Origin: Betaproteobacteria bacterium
Lineage (GTDB): Bacteria > Pseudomonadota > Gammaproteobacteria > Burkholderiales > Casimicrobiaceae
Direction of reading: 5' to 3'
DNA: 64,000 nucleotides
Assembly: GCA_016861105.1 (NCBI GenBank)
Contig: BOKS01000002.1
Location: 310,001-374,000 of the forward strand
Part shown: positions 1 through 7,535 of the stretch, one piece after another
How the letters are laid out: the number at the start of each line of letters is the position of its first letter
Numbering within the stretch: the stretch's first letter is position 1
Notes under the pieces: generated by a model
The model's database searches: none
What the model saw: the letters and a program-made list of their open reading frames with translations, nothing else
What the model was told of the DNA's origin: nothing
Program-made: the position numbers and the translations under genes

Positions 1-2
1 GC

Positions 3-599
3 GCCGGCGCGGACGTGCACGAGTGGTCCGCGCTCGGCGCGCAGGGCATGTGGCGGCGCTGGATCGCGGAGGGCCACCGCGTCTTCGCACGGCTCGCGGC
101 GCTGCCGGCGCCCACGATCGCCGCGATCGACGGCATGGCCTTCGGCGGCGGGCTCGAGCTCGCCCTGTGCTGCGACCTGCGCCTCGCGTCGCCGGCCGCG
201 CGCTTCGCGCTGCCCGAGGTGAAGATCGGCATCGTGCCGGGCTGGGGCGGCCCGGCGCGGCTGGCCGCGCTGATCGGCGCGTCGCGCACCAAGCAGATGG
301 CCCTGACCGGAGCGCCGGTCGACGCAGCGACCGCGCTGCACTGGGGACTGGTCAACGAGGTGGTCGACGACGTGCACGCGCGCGCGGAGGCGCTCGCCGC
401 CGAGCTCGCCGCCGGGCCGCGCGTGGCCGTGCAGGTGACCAAGCAGCTCGTCGACGCTGCGGCGGCCGGCGCGCCGCCGGCCGTCCTCGACGCGCTCGCC
501 GCGGGCTTCGTCAGCGGCACCGACGATCTCGCCGAGGGCGTGGCCGCATTCCGGGAGAAGCGGCCGCCGCGCTTTCACGGCGGCGGCGCCACGGAATAG
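3..599 (+). CDS. Enoyl-CoA hydratase/isomerase (crotonase) family protein, 5'-truncated
   Basis: C-terminal part of a crotonase-fold enzyme acting on acyl-CoA thioesters, most likely hydration or isomerisation in fatty-acid or aromatic degradation. The reading frame is open from the first bases and already encodes AGAD, the oxyanion-hole stretch normally about 65 residues into the protein, so the true start lies before the window. A GTG within this motif is not the start. The glycine-rich GMAFGGGLELALCCD and the following PEVKIGIVPGWGG are the usual crotonase signatures, and PE carries one of the active-site acids. The C-terminal AFREKRPPRF tail is typical. The exact substrate cannot be told from this part. 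Confidence 0.9.
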   Translation, partial: AGADVHEWSALGAQGMWRRWIAEGHRVFARLAALPAPTIAAIDGMAFGGGLELALCCDLRLASPAARFALPEVKIGIVPGWGGPARLAALIGASRTKQMALTGAPVDAATALHWGLVNEVVDDVHARAEALAAELAAGPRVAVQVTKQLVDAAAAGAPPAVLDALAAGFVSGTDDLAEGVAAFREKRPPRFHGGGATE

Positions 600-620
600 C
601 CGGATCGTCCTCGCTGTTCG

Positions 621-660
621 GATGCCCGGGGGCCCGGCCGCCGCGCGGCGGCCGGGCATC
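621..660 (+). terminator. GC-rich hairpin after the crotonase gene
   Basis: A perfect 24-nt palindrome (633-656, 12-bp arms) lies within partly complementary outer arms (GATGCCC at 621, GGGCATC ending at 660). It sits 20-60 bases after the crotonase stop and before the next ribosome-binding site. There is no T-tract, so termination is inferred from position and stem strength only. Confidence 0.5.
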
Positions 661-695
661 CCGCCCACCGACGACACGCTGGCGAGGAGGATCCG

Positions 696-1196
696 ATGCG
701 AATCACAGGGGCTTTGACCGCGACGCTGGGCGCGGCGGCACTGGCGGCGGCGCCGCTGCCCGCCGCGGCACAGACCGTGCACGCGACGCTCGAGGGCTAC
801 CAGGAGGTGCCGGCGCTGTCCACGCCCGGCGCGGGAAGCTTCCGCGCCCGGATCGACCGGCGCACGGCGGCGATCCACTGGCAGCTGAGCTACGGCGACA
901 TTCCCAGCGCCGTGCTCCAGGCGCACATCCACTTCGGCCAGCACGGCGTCAACGGCGGCATCGGCGCGTTCCTGTGCAGCAACCTCGGCAACGGGCCGGC
1001 CGGGACGCAGGCCTGCCCGCAGAGCGGCGAGATCGGCGGCACCATCACCGCGGCCGACGTCGTGGGCCCGGCGGCGCAGGGCATCACGCCCGGAGAGTTC
1101 GACGAGCTGATCGAGGCGGTCCGCCGCGGCGTGGCCTACGTCAACGTCCACTCGGCGGAGCGACCCGGCGGCGAGATCCGGGGGCAGATCAGGTAG
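696..1196 (+). CDS. Secreted CHRD-domain protein
   Basis: 166-residue exported protein. Residues 1-26 form a signal peptide (basic MRIT, hydrophobic core, AAAQ cleavage region). The remainder matches a single CHRD domain: HIHFGQHGVNGG in the middle and AYVNVHSAERPGGEIRGQI at the end are the conserved features of this beta-rich domain, first described in chordin and widespread in bacterial secreted proteins. The bacterial function is unknown. The start is supported by a strong GAGGAGG ribosome-binding site just upstream. It stands alone between two hairpins (633-656 and 1198-1225) and so looks like a single-gene transcript. Confidence 0.9.
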   Translation: MRITGALTATLGAAALAAAPLPAAAQTVHATLEGYQEVPALSTPGAGSFRARIDRRTAAIHWQLSYGDIPSAVLQAHIHFGQHGVNGGIGAFLCSNLGNGPAGTQACPQSGEIGGTITAADVVGPAAQGITPGEFDELIEAVRRGVAYVNVHSAERPGGEIRGQIR

Positions 1197-1197
1197 C

Positions 1198-1225
1198 CGG
1201 CGGGCGGATCCCCGCGCGCCCGCCG
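1198..1225 (+). terminator. Hairpin directly after the CHRD gene
   Basis: CGGCGGGCG (1198-1206) and CGCCCGCCG (1217-1225) form a perfect 9-bp stem with a 10-nt loop, starting two bases after the CHRD stop codon. No T-run follows. Confidence 0.5.
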
Positions 1226-1339
1226 CGCAGCGGACTGCGGGCAGGCGCTGCGGTCAGGAGGCAGGCGGCGACGCGCGTCGCCCCGCGGGGAGGGGGGCGC
1301 GCATCGCCGTCGCGAGCGAACGCGGCTGCGCGGCTCGCG

Positions 1340-1618
1340 TCAGTCCGCTCCCGCGTCGGCGGCCTCGGCCGCGCGCGACTGCTCGCCGCGCTCCTGGTAG
1401 CGCTCGCGCACGAACGCGACGATCTGCTCGACGTCGACGTCGCGCTCCCAGAGCTCCCAGAGCAGCTTCTCGAGCGCCCACCAGCGCGCGTCGGCGTCCG
1501 GAAGGGCCTCGACCGCGTCCCAGCACGCGACTTTCCACTCGGGGTGCCGGAACACGACGACCTTGCCTTCGTCGTCGACGAACTGGCGCTCGATGATGAC
1601 TGCGGTCTGCTTTCCCAT
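1340..1618 (-). CDS. Small hypothetical protein (92 aa)
   Basis: Not recognised. A 92-residue soluble acidic protein with a beta-strand-like N-terminus (MGKQTAVIIERQF) followed by a Trp-rich stretch (HPEWKVACWD, RWWALEKLLWELWERD) likely to be helical. No signal peptide or membrane segment. The start is well supported by AAGGATC seven bases upstream of the ATG, and a perfect TATAAT lies about 150 bases upstream on the same strand (1769-1774). A longer frame continues upstream but lacks a start with a ribosome-binding site. Confidence 0.7.
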   Translation of the reverse strand: MGKQTAVIIERQFVDDEGKVVVFRHPEWKVACWDAVEALPDADARWWALEKLLWELWERDVDVEQIVAFVRERYQERGEQSRAAEAADAGAD

Positions 1619-1768
1619 CGGGGATCCTTGCAAGTGTGCGTGCGGACGCGCGCCGGTCGCGGCGTGCGCCGGTGGTGGCTCGTGTCCGGAGGGAGCGCAG
1701 CGGCCCGGATCGGACCCATGGGCCGCGATCCGCGGCCCTCGCGGCTGCGCGGGGGAACGTCTCCCGGC

Positions 1769-1774
1769 ATTATA
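1769..1774 (-). promoter_or_regulatory. TATAAT -10 box for the small hypothetical gene
   Basis: Read on the minus strand this is a perfect TATAAT in a region otherwise almost devoid of A/T. No good -35 hexamer is visible 16-18 bases further up. A start just below it would give a leader of about 145 nt containing a perfect 8-bp hairpin (1720-1738). Confidence 0.4.
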
Positions 1775-1851
1775 CGGGATCGCGTGCGCGCGGCGGCCGG
1801 CCACGGCAGGTCGCGATCGGCGGCGCCCGCGCCGCCGGCGTGAAAGCGGAG

Positions 1852-1906
1852 ACGGCCGGGAGCGCCCGGCCGTCGAAGGGGCGCCGTCCGCGGCCGCGGA
1901 CGGCGC
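1852..1906 (-). terminator. Two tandem hairpins after the multihaem cytochrome gene
   Basis: Downstream of the cytochrome stop on its own strand lie a perfect 26-nt palindrome (1881-1906) and then a 9-bp stem with 4-nt loop (1852-1860 with 1865-1873) followed by CTCCGCTTTC. The placement fits a terminator for the minus-strand cytochrome gene. Confidence 0.55.
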
Positions 1907-1917
1907 TGTCGCGCCCG

Positions 1918-3129
1918 TCAGTTCGGGTACGCGTAGACCGGCGGCGGCAGCTGGTCGGCAGTCGTTCCGCGCGGCGGCCGCGGATTGGGGTTGAAGGCGT
2001 GCGAGCGCATCATCAGCCCCCCCGCCGTCTGCGCGAGCCCGGGCATCATCTTCCTCGCGTCCATGGCGGGACCGTGGCACGAGGTGCACCCCGCGGCGTC
2101 GGCCACCTCCTTGCGCGGCGCGCCGTGCGACGAGTGGCAGTCGATGCACGCGAGCAGCCCGGCCTTGGCGTGCTTGGTCTGCAGGTGCTCCTGGTACTGC
2201 TGGTGGTGCTTGAGCGCCTCGAAGGTCCCGCTCTTCTGCGCGGCCTCGTCGACGTAGAACGCGTTGTTGAGGTCGGTCTTCGGATAGTTCCGGTTGACCG
2301 GGTCGTCGGCGTGCACGCCGGGCAGCAGGTACTTGGCGGTGTACCAGGTCGTCCAGTCGTCGCGTCCCGCCCTGTACGTCTGGCCGGCGACCGGGTGCGG
2401 AAGGTGCTCGGACACGTTGCCCTGCGCGGTGCGCCAGAACTCGTTCTCGCCGCGGATGTGGCAGTAGCCGCACACCTTGTCCGCGTCCGCCTTCGAAGCG
2501 TTGCGCGGATTGAAGATGTCGGCCTTGCTGCGCGTGTTCGCGTGGCGCAGGCCGGGCCCGTGGCAGGATTCGCAGCCGATGTTCTTCTCGGTCATCGAGG
2601 CCCGGAGGATCGCGTTGTCGGCGCCCACCGACTCGACGCGGTACGCCGTCGCGTGGCACGTCGAGCACTGGGTTTCCCAGTCGTTCTTCTGGCCGTACGG
2701 CTCCCACAGCCGCGTGGCGCGGTTCCACTGCTTGTCGAGGAACTGGTGGTTCCCCGTCTGCGGGTTCTTCACGAGGTAGCGCTGCTTCCACTTCGAGCCG
2801 ACCACGTAGACCACGTCGTCGAGCTTCGCCGGCGTGCCCGTGATGTTGGCCTTCGACGGGCCGGCGTTGCCCTTGGCGTCCTTGGCCCAGAAGTCGAGCG
2901 CGTCCTTGAGCAGCCCTTCGCGCAGCGGGCGCACCATCTTCGAGTGGTAGGTGTCCTGCCAGCCCTTGAAGTGGTCCTGGTGGCACGCGCCGCAGGTCTG
3001 CGACCCGACGAAGCGGTCGTCGGCGACGCGCGTGGCGGCCGTGTGCATGGCGGGATCGGTCGTGCAGCCCGCCACGACCAGGAAGGCGGCCAGAGCGGCG
3101 ATCCCCCTGGCGGCAAGTTCGATGCGCAT
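1918..3129 (-). CDS. Six-haem c-type cytochrome lipoprotein
   Basis: 403-residue exported electron-transfer protein. The lipobox VVAGC ends at Cys22, so it is probably anchored in a membrane by lipidation. Six CXXCH haem c sites are visible: CGACH (46-50), CSTCH (155-159), CESCH (186-190), CGYCH (220-224), CIDCH (328-332) and CTSCH (348-352). Two are followed by G-P-(G/A), and several other His residues could be distal ligands. The spacing resembles the cytochrome c554/multihaem redox family rather than NapC or MtrA. The start has a purine-rich GAGGGGG ribosome-binding site. No partner oxidoreductase is adjacent, so its electron donor and acceptor cannot be inferred. Confidence 0.9.
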   Translation of the reverse strand: MRIELAARGIAALAAFLVVAGCTTDPAMHTAATRVADDRFVGSQTCGACHQDHFKGWQDTYHSKMVRPLREGLLKDALDFWAKDAKGNAGPSKANITGTPAKLDDVVYVVGSKWKQRYLVKNPQTGNHQFLDKQWNRATRLWEPYGQKNDWETQCSTCHATAYRVESVGADNAILRASMTEKNIGCESCHGPGLRHANTRSKADIFNPRNASKADADKVCGYCHIRGENEFWRTAQGNVSEHLPHPVAGQTYRAGRDDWTTWYTAKYLLPGVHADDPVNRNYPKTDLNNAFYVDEAAQKSGTFEALKHHQQYQEHLQTKHAKAGLLACIDCHSSHGAPRKEVADAAGCTSCHGPAMDARKMMPGLAQTAGGLMMRSHAFNPNPRPPRGTTADQLPPPVYAYPN

Positions 3130-3273
3130 GGTTCCCCCTCGACAAGCGACGCGACGCGATGCGGATCGCCGCCCGGTACGCCGCGTCGGGCTGACCGCGC
3201 GGGGACGGCGACCGCCACTCCCCGGCGGGGGTGGGCGCGACGGCGCGCCCGTCCGCCGGGACTCGCGCCAGTA

Positions 3274-3290
3274 TTATCGAATCCGGATAA
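3274..3290 (+). promoter_or_regulatory. Candidate operator upstream of chrA
   Basis: TTATC-N7-GATAA inverted repeat in an AT-richer patch (3271-3308) about 50 bases before the chrA start and between divergent genes. A CGAAT direct repeat overlaps it. It is a plausible site for the PadR regulator encoded after chrA, or for another factor, but there is no direct evidence. Confidence 0.35.
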
Positions 3291-3339
3291 CGAATGTCGA
3301 CTATCATGCGCCGCGTTGCCCTGGATCAAGGAGTGACGG

Positions 3340-4551
3340 ATGGCCGGACGTGCGGGGCGAAAGGGCGAGGGGGCCGCCGCCGTGTTCGCGGCCTTCCTGC
3401 GCCTCGGGCTCACGTCGTTCGGCGGCCCGGTGGCGCACCTCGCCTACTTCCGCGACGAGTTCGTCGCACGCCGCGGCTGGATCGCCGAGCGCGACTATGC
3501 CGACCTGGTCGCGCTCTGCCAGTTCCTGCCCGGGCCGGCGAGCAGCCAGGTCGGCATCGCCCTGGGGTTGCGGCGGGCCGGCTACGCCGGCGCGCTCGCC
3601 GCCTGGGCGGGATTCACGCTGCCGTCGGCGCTGGCCCTCGCCGCGTTCGCGCTGGCGGTGCGCTCGCGCCCCGACCTGCTGCCGCAGGACGCGCTGCAGG
3701 GCCTGAAGCTCGCTGCGGTCGCGGTCGTGGCGCACGCGGTCTGGAGCATGGCGCGCTCGCTGTGCCGCGACGCGGCGCATCTCACGCTGATGGCCGCCGC
3801 GGCGTGCGCGGTCTGGCTCGCGCCCTCCGCGCTCACCCAGTTCGCCGTGATCGTCGGCGGCGCGGTGGCCGGCGCGTGGATCGGTACGCCGCGCGCGGCG
3901 CGGGCCGGCGGCGAGCCGGCGTTCGGACCGTCGCGCGGCGTCGCCGTCGGCGCGCTCGCCGCGTTCGCGTCGCTGCTGGTCGTCCTGCCGTGGCTCGCGT
4001 CGCGTGCGGACGCCGCGCTCGCCAGCGTGGTCGACGCCTTCTATCGGACGGGATCGCTGGTGTTCGGCGGCGGGCACGTCGTCCTGCCCCTGCTGCGGGC
4101 CGAGGTGGTCGACGCGGGCTGGGTCGACGCAGGCACGTTCCTCGCCGGCTACGGGGCCGCGCAGGCCGTGCCCGGGCCGCTGTTCACGTTCGCGGCGTTT
4201 CTCGGCGCGTCGCTGCCCGCGCCGCTGGGCGGATGGACGGGTGCAGCGGCAGCCCTCGTGGCGATCTTCGTGCCGTCGTTCCTGCTGGTGGTCGGCGCGC
4301 TGCCGTTCTGGGAGCGCTGGAAGCGCAGCGCGACCGCGCAGAAGCTGCTCTCCGGCGTCAACGCGGCGGTGGTCGGCCTGCTGCTGGCCGCGCTCTACGA
4401 CCCCGTGTGGACCGCCGCGGTGCTGTCGGCGCGCGACGCCGCGGTCGCGCTGGCGGCGTTCGTGGCGCTGGTCTTCTGGCGCGTGCCCGCGTGGGCCGTC
4501 GTGCCGGCGTCGGGTATGCTCGCGGCGTTGCTCGCGCTCCTTCCGCCCTGA
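3340..4551 (+). CDS. chrA: Chromate efflux transporter ChrA
   Basis: 403-residue inner-membrane protein of the CHR family, exporting chromate from the cytoplasm. Two homologous CHR halves are visible. The N-terminal half begins LRLGLTSFGGPVAHLAYFRDEFV, here LTSFGGPVAHLAYFRDEFV, followed by QFLPGPASSQVGIALG. The C-terminal half has LVFGGGHVVLPLLRAEVV and AQAVPGPLFTFAAFLGA. About ten hydrophobic segments are visible. The ATG is preceded by AAGGAG. padR begins eight bases after the stop, so both are probably one transcript. The length is that of a full two-domain transporter. Confidence 0.92.
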   Translation: MAGRAGRKGEGAAAVFAAFLRLGLTSFGGPVAHLAYFRDEFVARRGWIAERDYADLVALCQFLPGPASSQVGIALGLRRAGYAGALAAWAGFTLPSALALAAFALAVRSRPDLLPQDALQGLKLAAVAVVAHAVWSMARSLCRDAAHLTLMAAAACAVWLAPSALTQFAVIVGGAVAGAWIGTPRAARAGGEPAFGPSRGVAVGALAAFASLLVVLPWLASRADAALASVVDAFYRTGSLVFGGGHVVLPLLRAEVVDAGWVDAGTFLAGYGAAQAVPGPLFTFAAFLGASLPAPLGGWTGAAAALVAIFVPSFLLVVGALPFWERWKRSATAQKLLSGVNAAVVGLLLAALYDPVWTAAVLSARDAAVALAAFVALVFWRVPAWAVVPASGMLAALLALLPP

Positions 4552-4559
4552 CGCCCGCG

Positions 4560-4922
4560 ATGCTCGACAAGGACCTGTTCAGCGGCCTCGTCCGCCTGCA
4601 CGTCCTGCACCACGCGGGCGAAGCGCCGGTGTTCGGCCTGGCGCTGATCGACGAGTTGCGCCGGCACGGCTACGACATCAGCCCGGGAACGATGTACCCG
4701 CTGCTGCACGGCCTCGAGCGCAAGGGCTACCTCGCATCGCGTCCCGAGCGCGAGGATGGGCGCGAGCGGCGCGTCTACCGCATCACGCCGGCGGGGCGCC
4801 GCGCGCTCGCCGAGGGACGTCGCAAGGTGCGCGAGTTGTTCGGCGAACTGGTCGCCGAGCACGACGAGGCGTCGCCGCGCACGTCCGCGCCGCGCGCGAA
4901 ACCGCGCCGCCCGCATCCGTAG
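4560..4922 (+). CDS. PadR-family transcriptional regulator
   Basis: 120-residue DNA-binding protein with a PadR winged helix: LALIDELRRHGYDISPGTMY, then PLLHGLERKGYL and the wing region ERRVYRITPAGRRAL. The C-terminal part is a single long helix followed by a basic, proline-containing tail (SAPRAKPRRPHP), which makes it a short subfamily-1 type. It lies eight bases after chrA, and PadR regulators occur next to chromate transporters in other bacteria. Control of chrA, perhaps through the inverted repeat at 3274-3290, is the natural inference. Confidence 0.88.
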   Translation: MLDKDLFSGLVRLHVLHHAGEAPVFGLALIDELRRHGYDISPGTMYPLLHGLERKGYLASRPEREDGRERRVYRITPAGRRALAEGRRKVRELFGELVAEHDEASPRTSAPRAKPRRPHP

Positions 4923-5365
4923 TTCGACCCATTGACGCGTCGCGCGGACCGGCCTATGGTTCGGGCTGCGCCGGCGCTCGTGCCGGCGTTGCCGCTTCTT
5001 TCGGCGCTTCTTTCGACGCTGCTTGCGCCGTGGCTTTCGCGGCTTCTGCTGCCGCCACCGTTTCACCTGCCGCTACCGTCCGCCCGATGAACGCCGCTCC
5101 CACGACCACCGCCCTCCCCGCCGCGCTGCGAACGCGCTGCGGGGCCGCGCCCGTGCGAGCAGCAGGGGCTGCGGCCCGCCGAGGCATCTCCGCCTGCCTC
5201 GGCACCGCCCGGTCGCCGGCCCTCCGCCGCTAAGCCCGCCCGACGGCGGCAGCCCTCCGGGGCACGCGGCACCGGCCACCGGGTCGCCATCCTTCGGTCC
5301 TCCTGCGGGCGCCCGCCTCGTCGCGCGGCGACCCCGCTCACGCATCGCCTTCGCGGAGTCAACCC
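4923..5365 (+). other. 443-bp stretch without a convincing gene
   Basis: Between padR and rnk. On the minus strand an 83-codon open frame (4954-5205) encodes an Ala/Lys/Glu-rich tail (AAKATAQAASKEAPKEAA) resembling a linker or histone-H1-like segment. It has no good ribosome-binding site, and it uses AAA, GAA and GCA codons that its neighbours avoid. I do not call it a gene. The half next to rnk is very GC-rich and could hold the rnk promoter, but no clear hexamers are visible. Confidence 0.4.
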
Positions 5366-5791
5366 ATGTCCATGCTGCACGAACGCCAGATCAGCCAACC
5401 CGACGCCGCGCGGCTCGCGGCGGTCATCGATGCGCGCGCGCTCACGCACCCGTTCGAGCGCGGCGACCTCGACGAGCTCGCGGAGGTGCTCGCGGGCGCG
5501 CAGGTCCTGCCCGCGCACGAGGTCGGGGAAGACCGCGCGTCGCTGGGCGCGCGCGTGGCGATCCGCATGCTGCACGACGGCGCGCCGCCGTCGCGCGCGA
5601 GCCTGCAGCTCGTGGCGCCGGAGGACGCCGAGCCCGCGAAGGGCCGCATCTCGGTGGTCTCCCCGCTGGGACGCACGCTCATGGGCCTGCGACGGGGCAC
5701 GCGGGCGCCGTTGTCGCTGCCGGGCGGTCGCGCGGCGGAAGTCGAAGTGCTGTCGGTCGAGCGGCCCGCGCTGGAGGCCGTGGCGCAATGA
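5366..5791 (+). CDS. rnk: Rnk-like nucleoside diphosphate kinase regulator (GreA/GreB family)
   Basis: 141-residue protein with an N-terminal helical region and a C-terminal FKBP-like GreA/GreB domain (GRISVVSPLGRTLMGLRRG). Too short to carry the GreA coiled coil that enters the RNA polymerase channel in full, it matches Rnk, an RNA polymerase secondary-channel binder that also influences nucleoside diphosphate kinase levels. The start is ATG at 5366, and an in-frame ATG two codons later cannot be excluded. Its stop overlaps the next start by four bases (ATGA), so translation of the two is coupled. Confidence 0.82.
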   Translation: MSMLHERQISQPDAARLAAVIDARALTHPFERGDLDELAEVLAGAQVLPAHEVGEDRASLGARVAIRMLHDGAPPSRASLQLVAPEDAEPAKGRISVVSPLGRTLMGLRRGTRAPLSLPGGRAAEVEVLSVERPALEAVAQ

Positions 5792-6324
5792 ACGCGCCGC
5801 TGGCCCCGCTGCGTCACCCCCGCCTTCCGCTCGTGCGCGTCGCCCGCGCGCGCGCCGCCATGCTGCCGTCGGCGTGGATGCCGCGCGTCGAGGCGATCGC
5901 CGCCGCGGCGGGCGAGGGCGTGTGCGCTCAGCGCGGCGCGCGCCTCGACGTGTTCCTGCCCGATCCGGTCCGCGACCGCGCGTTCGTGCACGCCGTGCGC
6001 GACGCGCTGGGTCACGACGTGGAGCTGGGAGCGCTCACGGTGCGCCGCGGCGACGGCCCTTTCGGCGTGCGGCCGCTGATGCGCTACCGGGCCCGGGCGC
6101 TGCTGCGGCTCGGCGGCGCGCTGCGCGGCGAGCTGCATCGGCACCGGGTCGACGTGGACGCCTTCGACGTCACGCTGCACGGCGTGCACGCGCGCGGGCG
6201 CGCGCCGCTCGACGCGTTGCTGGCGCTCGACGGCTGGATCGCGTCGCGCGCGGACGGCGACGCCGAGCTCGCGATGCGCCTCGACGCGTGGGAGCCGCAC
6301 GGGCCGGGCCCGCGCGCGGCGTGA
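5788..6324 (+). CDS. Hypothetical protein coupled to rnk
   Basis: 178-residue protein of unknown function. No signal peptide, membrane helix or recognised motif. It is Arg/Ala/Leu-rich, with alternating predicted strands and helices (LDVFLPDPVRDRAFVHAVRD, FDVTLHGVHARGRAPLDALL). It overlaps the rnk stop by ATGA, so it is translated with rnk and probably acts with it or is at least co-expressed. GC-rich strong coding bias and the overlap argue that it is real. I cannot assign a family. Confidence 0.6.
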   Translation: MNAPLAPLRHPRLPLVRVARARAAMLPSAWMPRVEAIAAAAGEGVCAQRGARLDVFLPDPVRDRAFVHAVRDALGHDVELGALTVRRGDGPFGVRPLMRYRARALLRLGGALRGELHRHRVDVDAFDVTLHGVHARGRAPLDALLALDGWIASRADGDAELAMRLDAWEPHGPGPRAA

Positions 6325-6417
6325 GCCGACCGCAGTGCCGCGGCCTGCGCGGCGGCGCGCACGCGATTCCTGCCGCGCGTGCGCGCCCGCGGTCGATCGC
6401 GGCGCCGCGGCGTCCGG

Positions 6418-7365
6418 TCAGCGGCCGATGAGCTGCGGCAGGCTGCGCACGTTGATCGAGCGCGCGCGCTCGCTGATCTGCGGTCCGTACTGCTGGATCA
6501 TCGTCTGCCCCTGCTGGACCAGCGGGGTGAACGCGGACTTGAGCTTCTCCATGTCGAGCTTGCGGCCGCTGGCGTAGTACTGCCTGGCGACCTGGCCGAG
6601 CGCCCACGTCGACGCGAAGGCCATGCCCGAGCTCGCCGCCTGCTTGCCGATCGTGCGGCCCATGCCGCCGAGCACGCTGCCGAGAAGGCCGCCGAGCAGC
6701 TTGCGGCCGAACTGCTCGAGGTACTGGCCCGTGAGGCCCACGCCCAGCGCGGCGATGAACTCCTTGATGTGGCCCTGGTCGAGCTCGTAGCCGTAGGCCT
6801 TGCCGATCTTGTAGACCAGGCGCACCTGCAGCGGCAGGATCGCCATCGACGCGAGCGATTCGGGCAGGAGTTCCAGCGCCGCGTTGGTGATCGACGCGTC
6901 GACGATCTGCTTGTCGATCGCCGCGGCGTCGACGCCGGCGACCGGCGCCGCGGCGCCGGCTGCGGCGGGCACGCTGACCGGCACGCCGGGCACGGCGGCG
7001 ATCGCGTCGGCCTGCTCGACGTAGGCGCGTGCCTGCGCGGCCGGCAGCTTCAGCGCCTGCGCCAGGCGATCGAGGAACGCACCCTCGGCGCCGGAGTGCG
7101 CACCGTCGGCGTCGACGACGCCGACCGCCATCTCGTAGGCGAACTGCGCGAGTGCCGGATCCGCCGCGAGCGGCTGGGCGACCGTCGCGAGGTCCGGCTT
7201 GCCGAGCAGCACCTCCTGGTAGAGCGCCGGCAGGTCGATGCCTTCGGCCGGGAGGCGCGCGGCGAGTTCGCGGACGCGCGTGCGTTCGCGATCGTCCTTG
7301 AGGCCGTCGGCGAACGCGGCCATCAGCGCGACGGTGAGCACGGCTCTGGTCTGGTCGTGGGTCAT
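6418..7365 (-). CDS. TerB-like/DUF697 protein
   Basis: 315-residue protein. Residues 1-125 resemble a TerB-like helical domain (AVLTVALMAAFADGLKDDRE, acidic residues early in the domain). The C-terminal half (about 170-300) resembles DUF697/YcjF: ITNAALELLPESLASMAILP, then VRLVYKIGKAYG and a Gly-rich amphipathic stretch (FGRKLLGGLLGSVLGGMGRT) that may associate with membrane. The two are joined by an Ala/Pro/Val linker. The family is linked to stress response and to GTPase-associated proteins, but no biochemical role is established. AAGGA lies before the ATG. It is transcribed alone or from the GNAT promoter upstream. Confidence 0.75.
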   Translation of the reverse strand: MTHDQTRAVLTVALMAAFADGLKDDRERTRVRELAARLPAEGIDLPALYQEVLLGKPDLATVAQPLAADPALAQFAYEMAVGVVDADGAHSGAEGAFLDRLAQALKLPAAQARAYVEQADAIAAVPGVPVSVPAAAGAAAPVAGVDAAAIDKQIVDASITNAALELLPESLASMAILPLQVRLVYKIGKAYGYELDQGHIKEFIAALGVGLTGQYLEQFGRKLLGGLLGSVLGGMGRTIGKQAASSGMAFASTWALGQVARQYYASGRKLDMEKLKSAFTPLVQQGQTMIQQYGPQISERARSINVRSLPQLIGR

Positions 7366-7492
7366 GCGTGGAGTCCTTGCGATAGCCCCGGGGGTGCAGG
7401 GCGCCATGCTACTGGACACGCCGTGCGGCCGGCCGGTTCGCTGGACGATCGACGGCCGGCGGAGGCGGGCGGGGCCATGCCGCGACCGGCCG

Positions 7493-7515
7493 CGCGCGGC
7501 TCGCGGAGCCGCGCG
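7493..7515 (-). terminator. Hairpin after the GNAT gene
   Basis: Perfect 10-bp stem (7493-7502 with 7506-7515) with 3-nt loop, 20 bases past the stop of the minus-strand GNAT gene and before the TerB-like gene. A TTT flanks it only on the plus-strand side, so its direction is uncertain. Confidence 0.4.
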
Positions 7516-7535
7516 TTTGCGCCGTCGGCAGGGGC

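Noticed and set aside
4954..5205. 83-codon Ala/Lys-rich minus-strand frame resembling a histone-H1-like tail
   Set aside because: No ribosome-binding site, codon use unlike neighbours, and no recognisable N-terminal domain. Kept only as a note on the gap.
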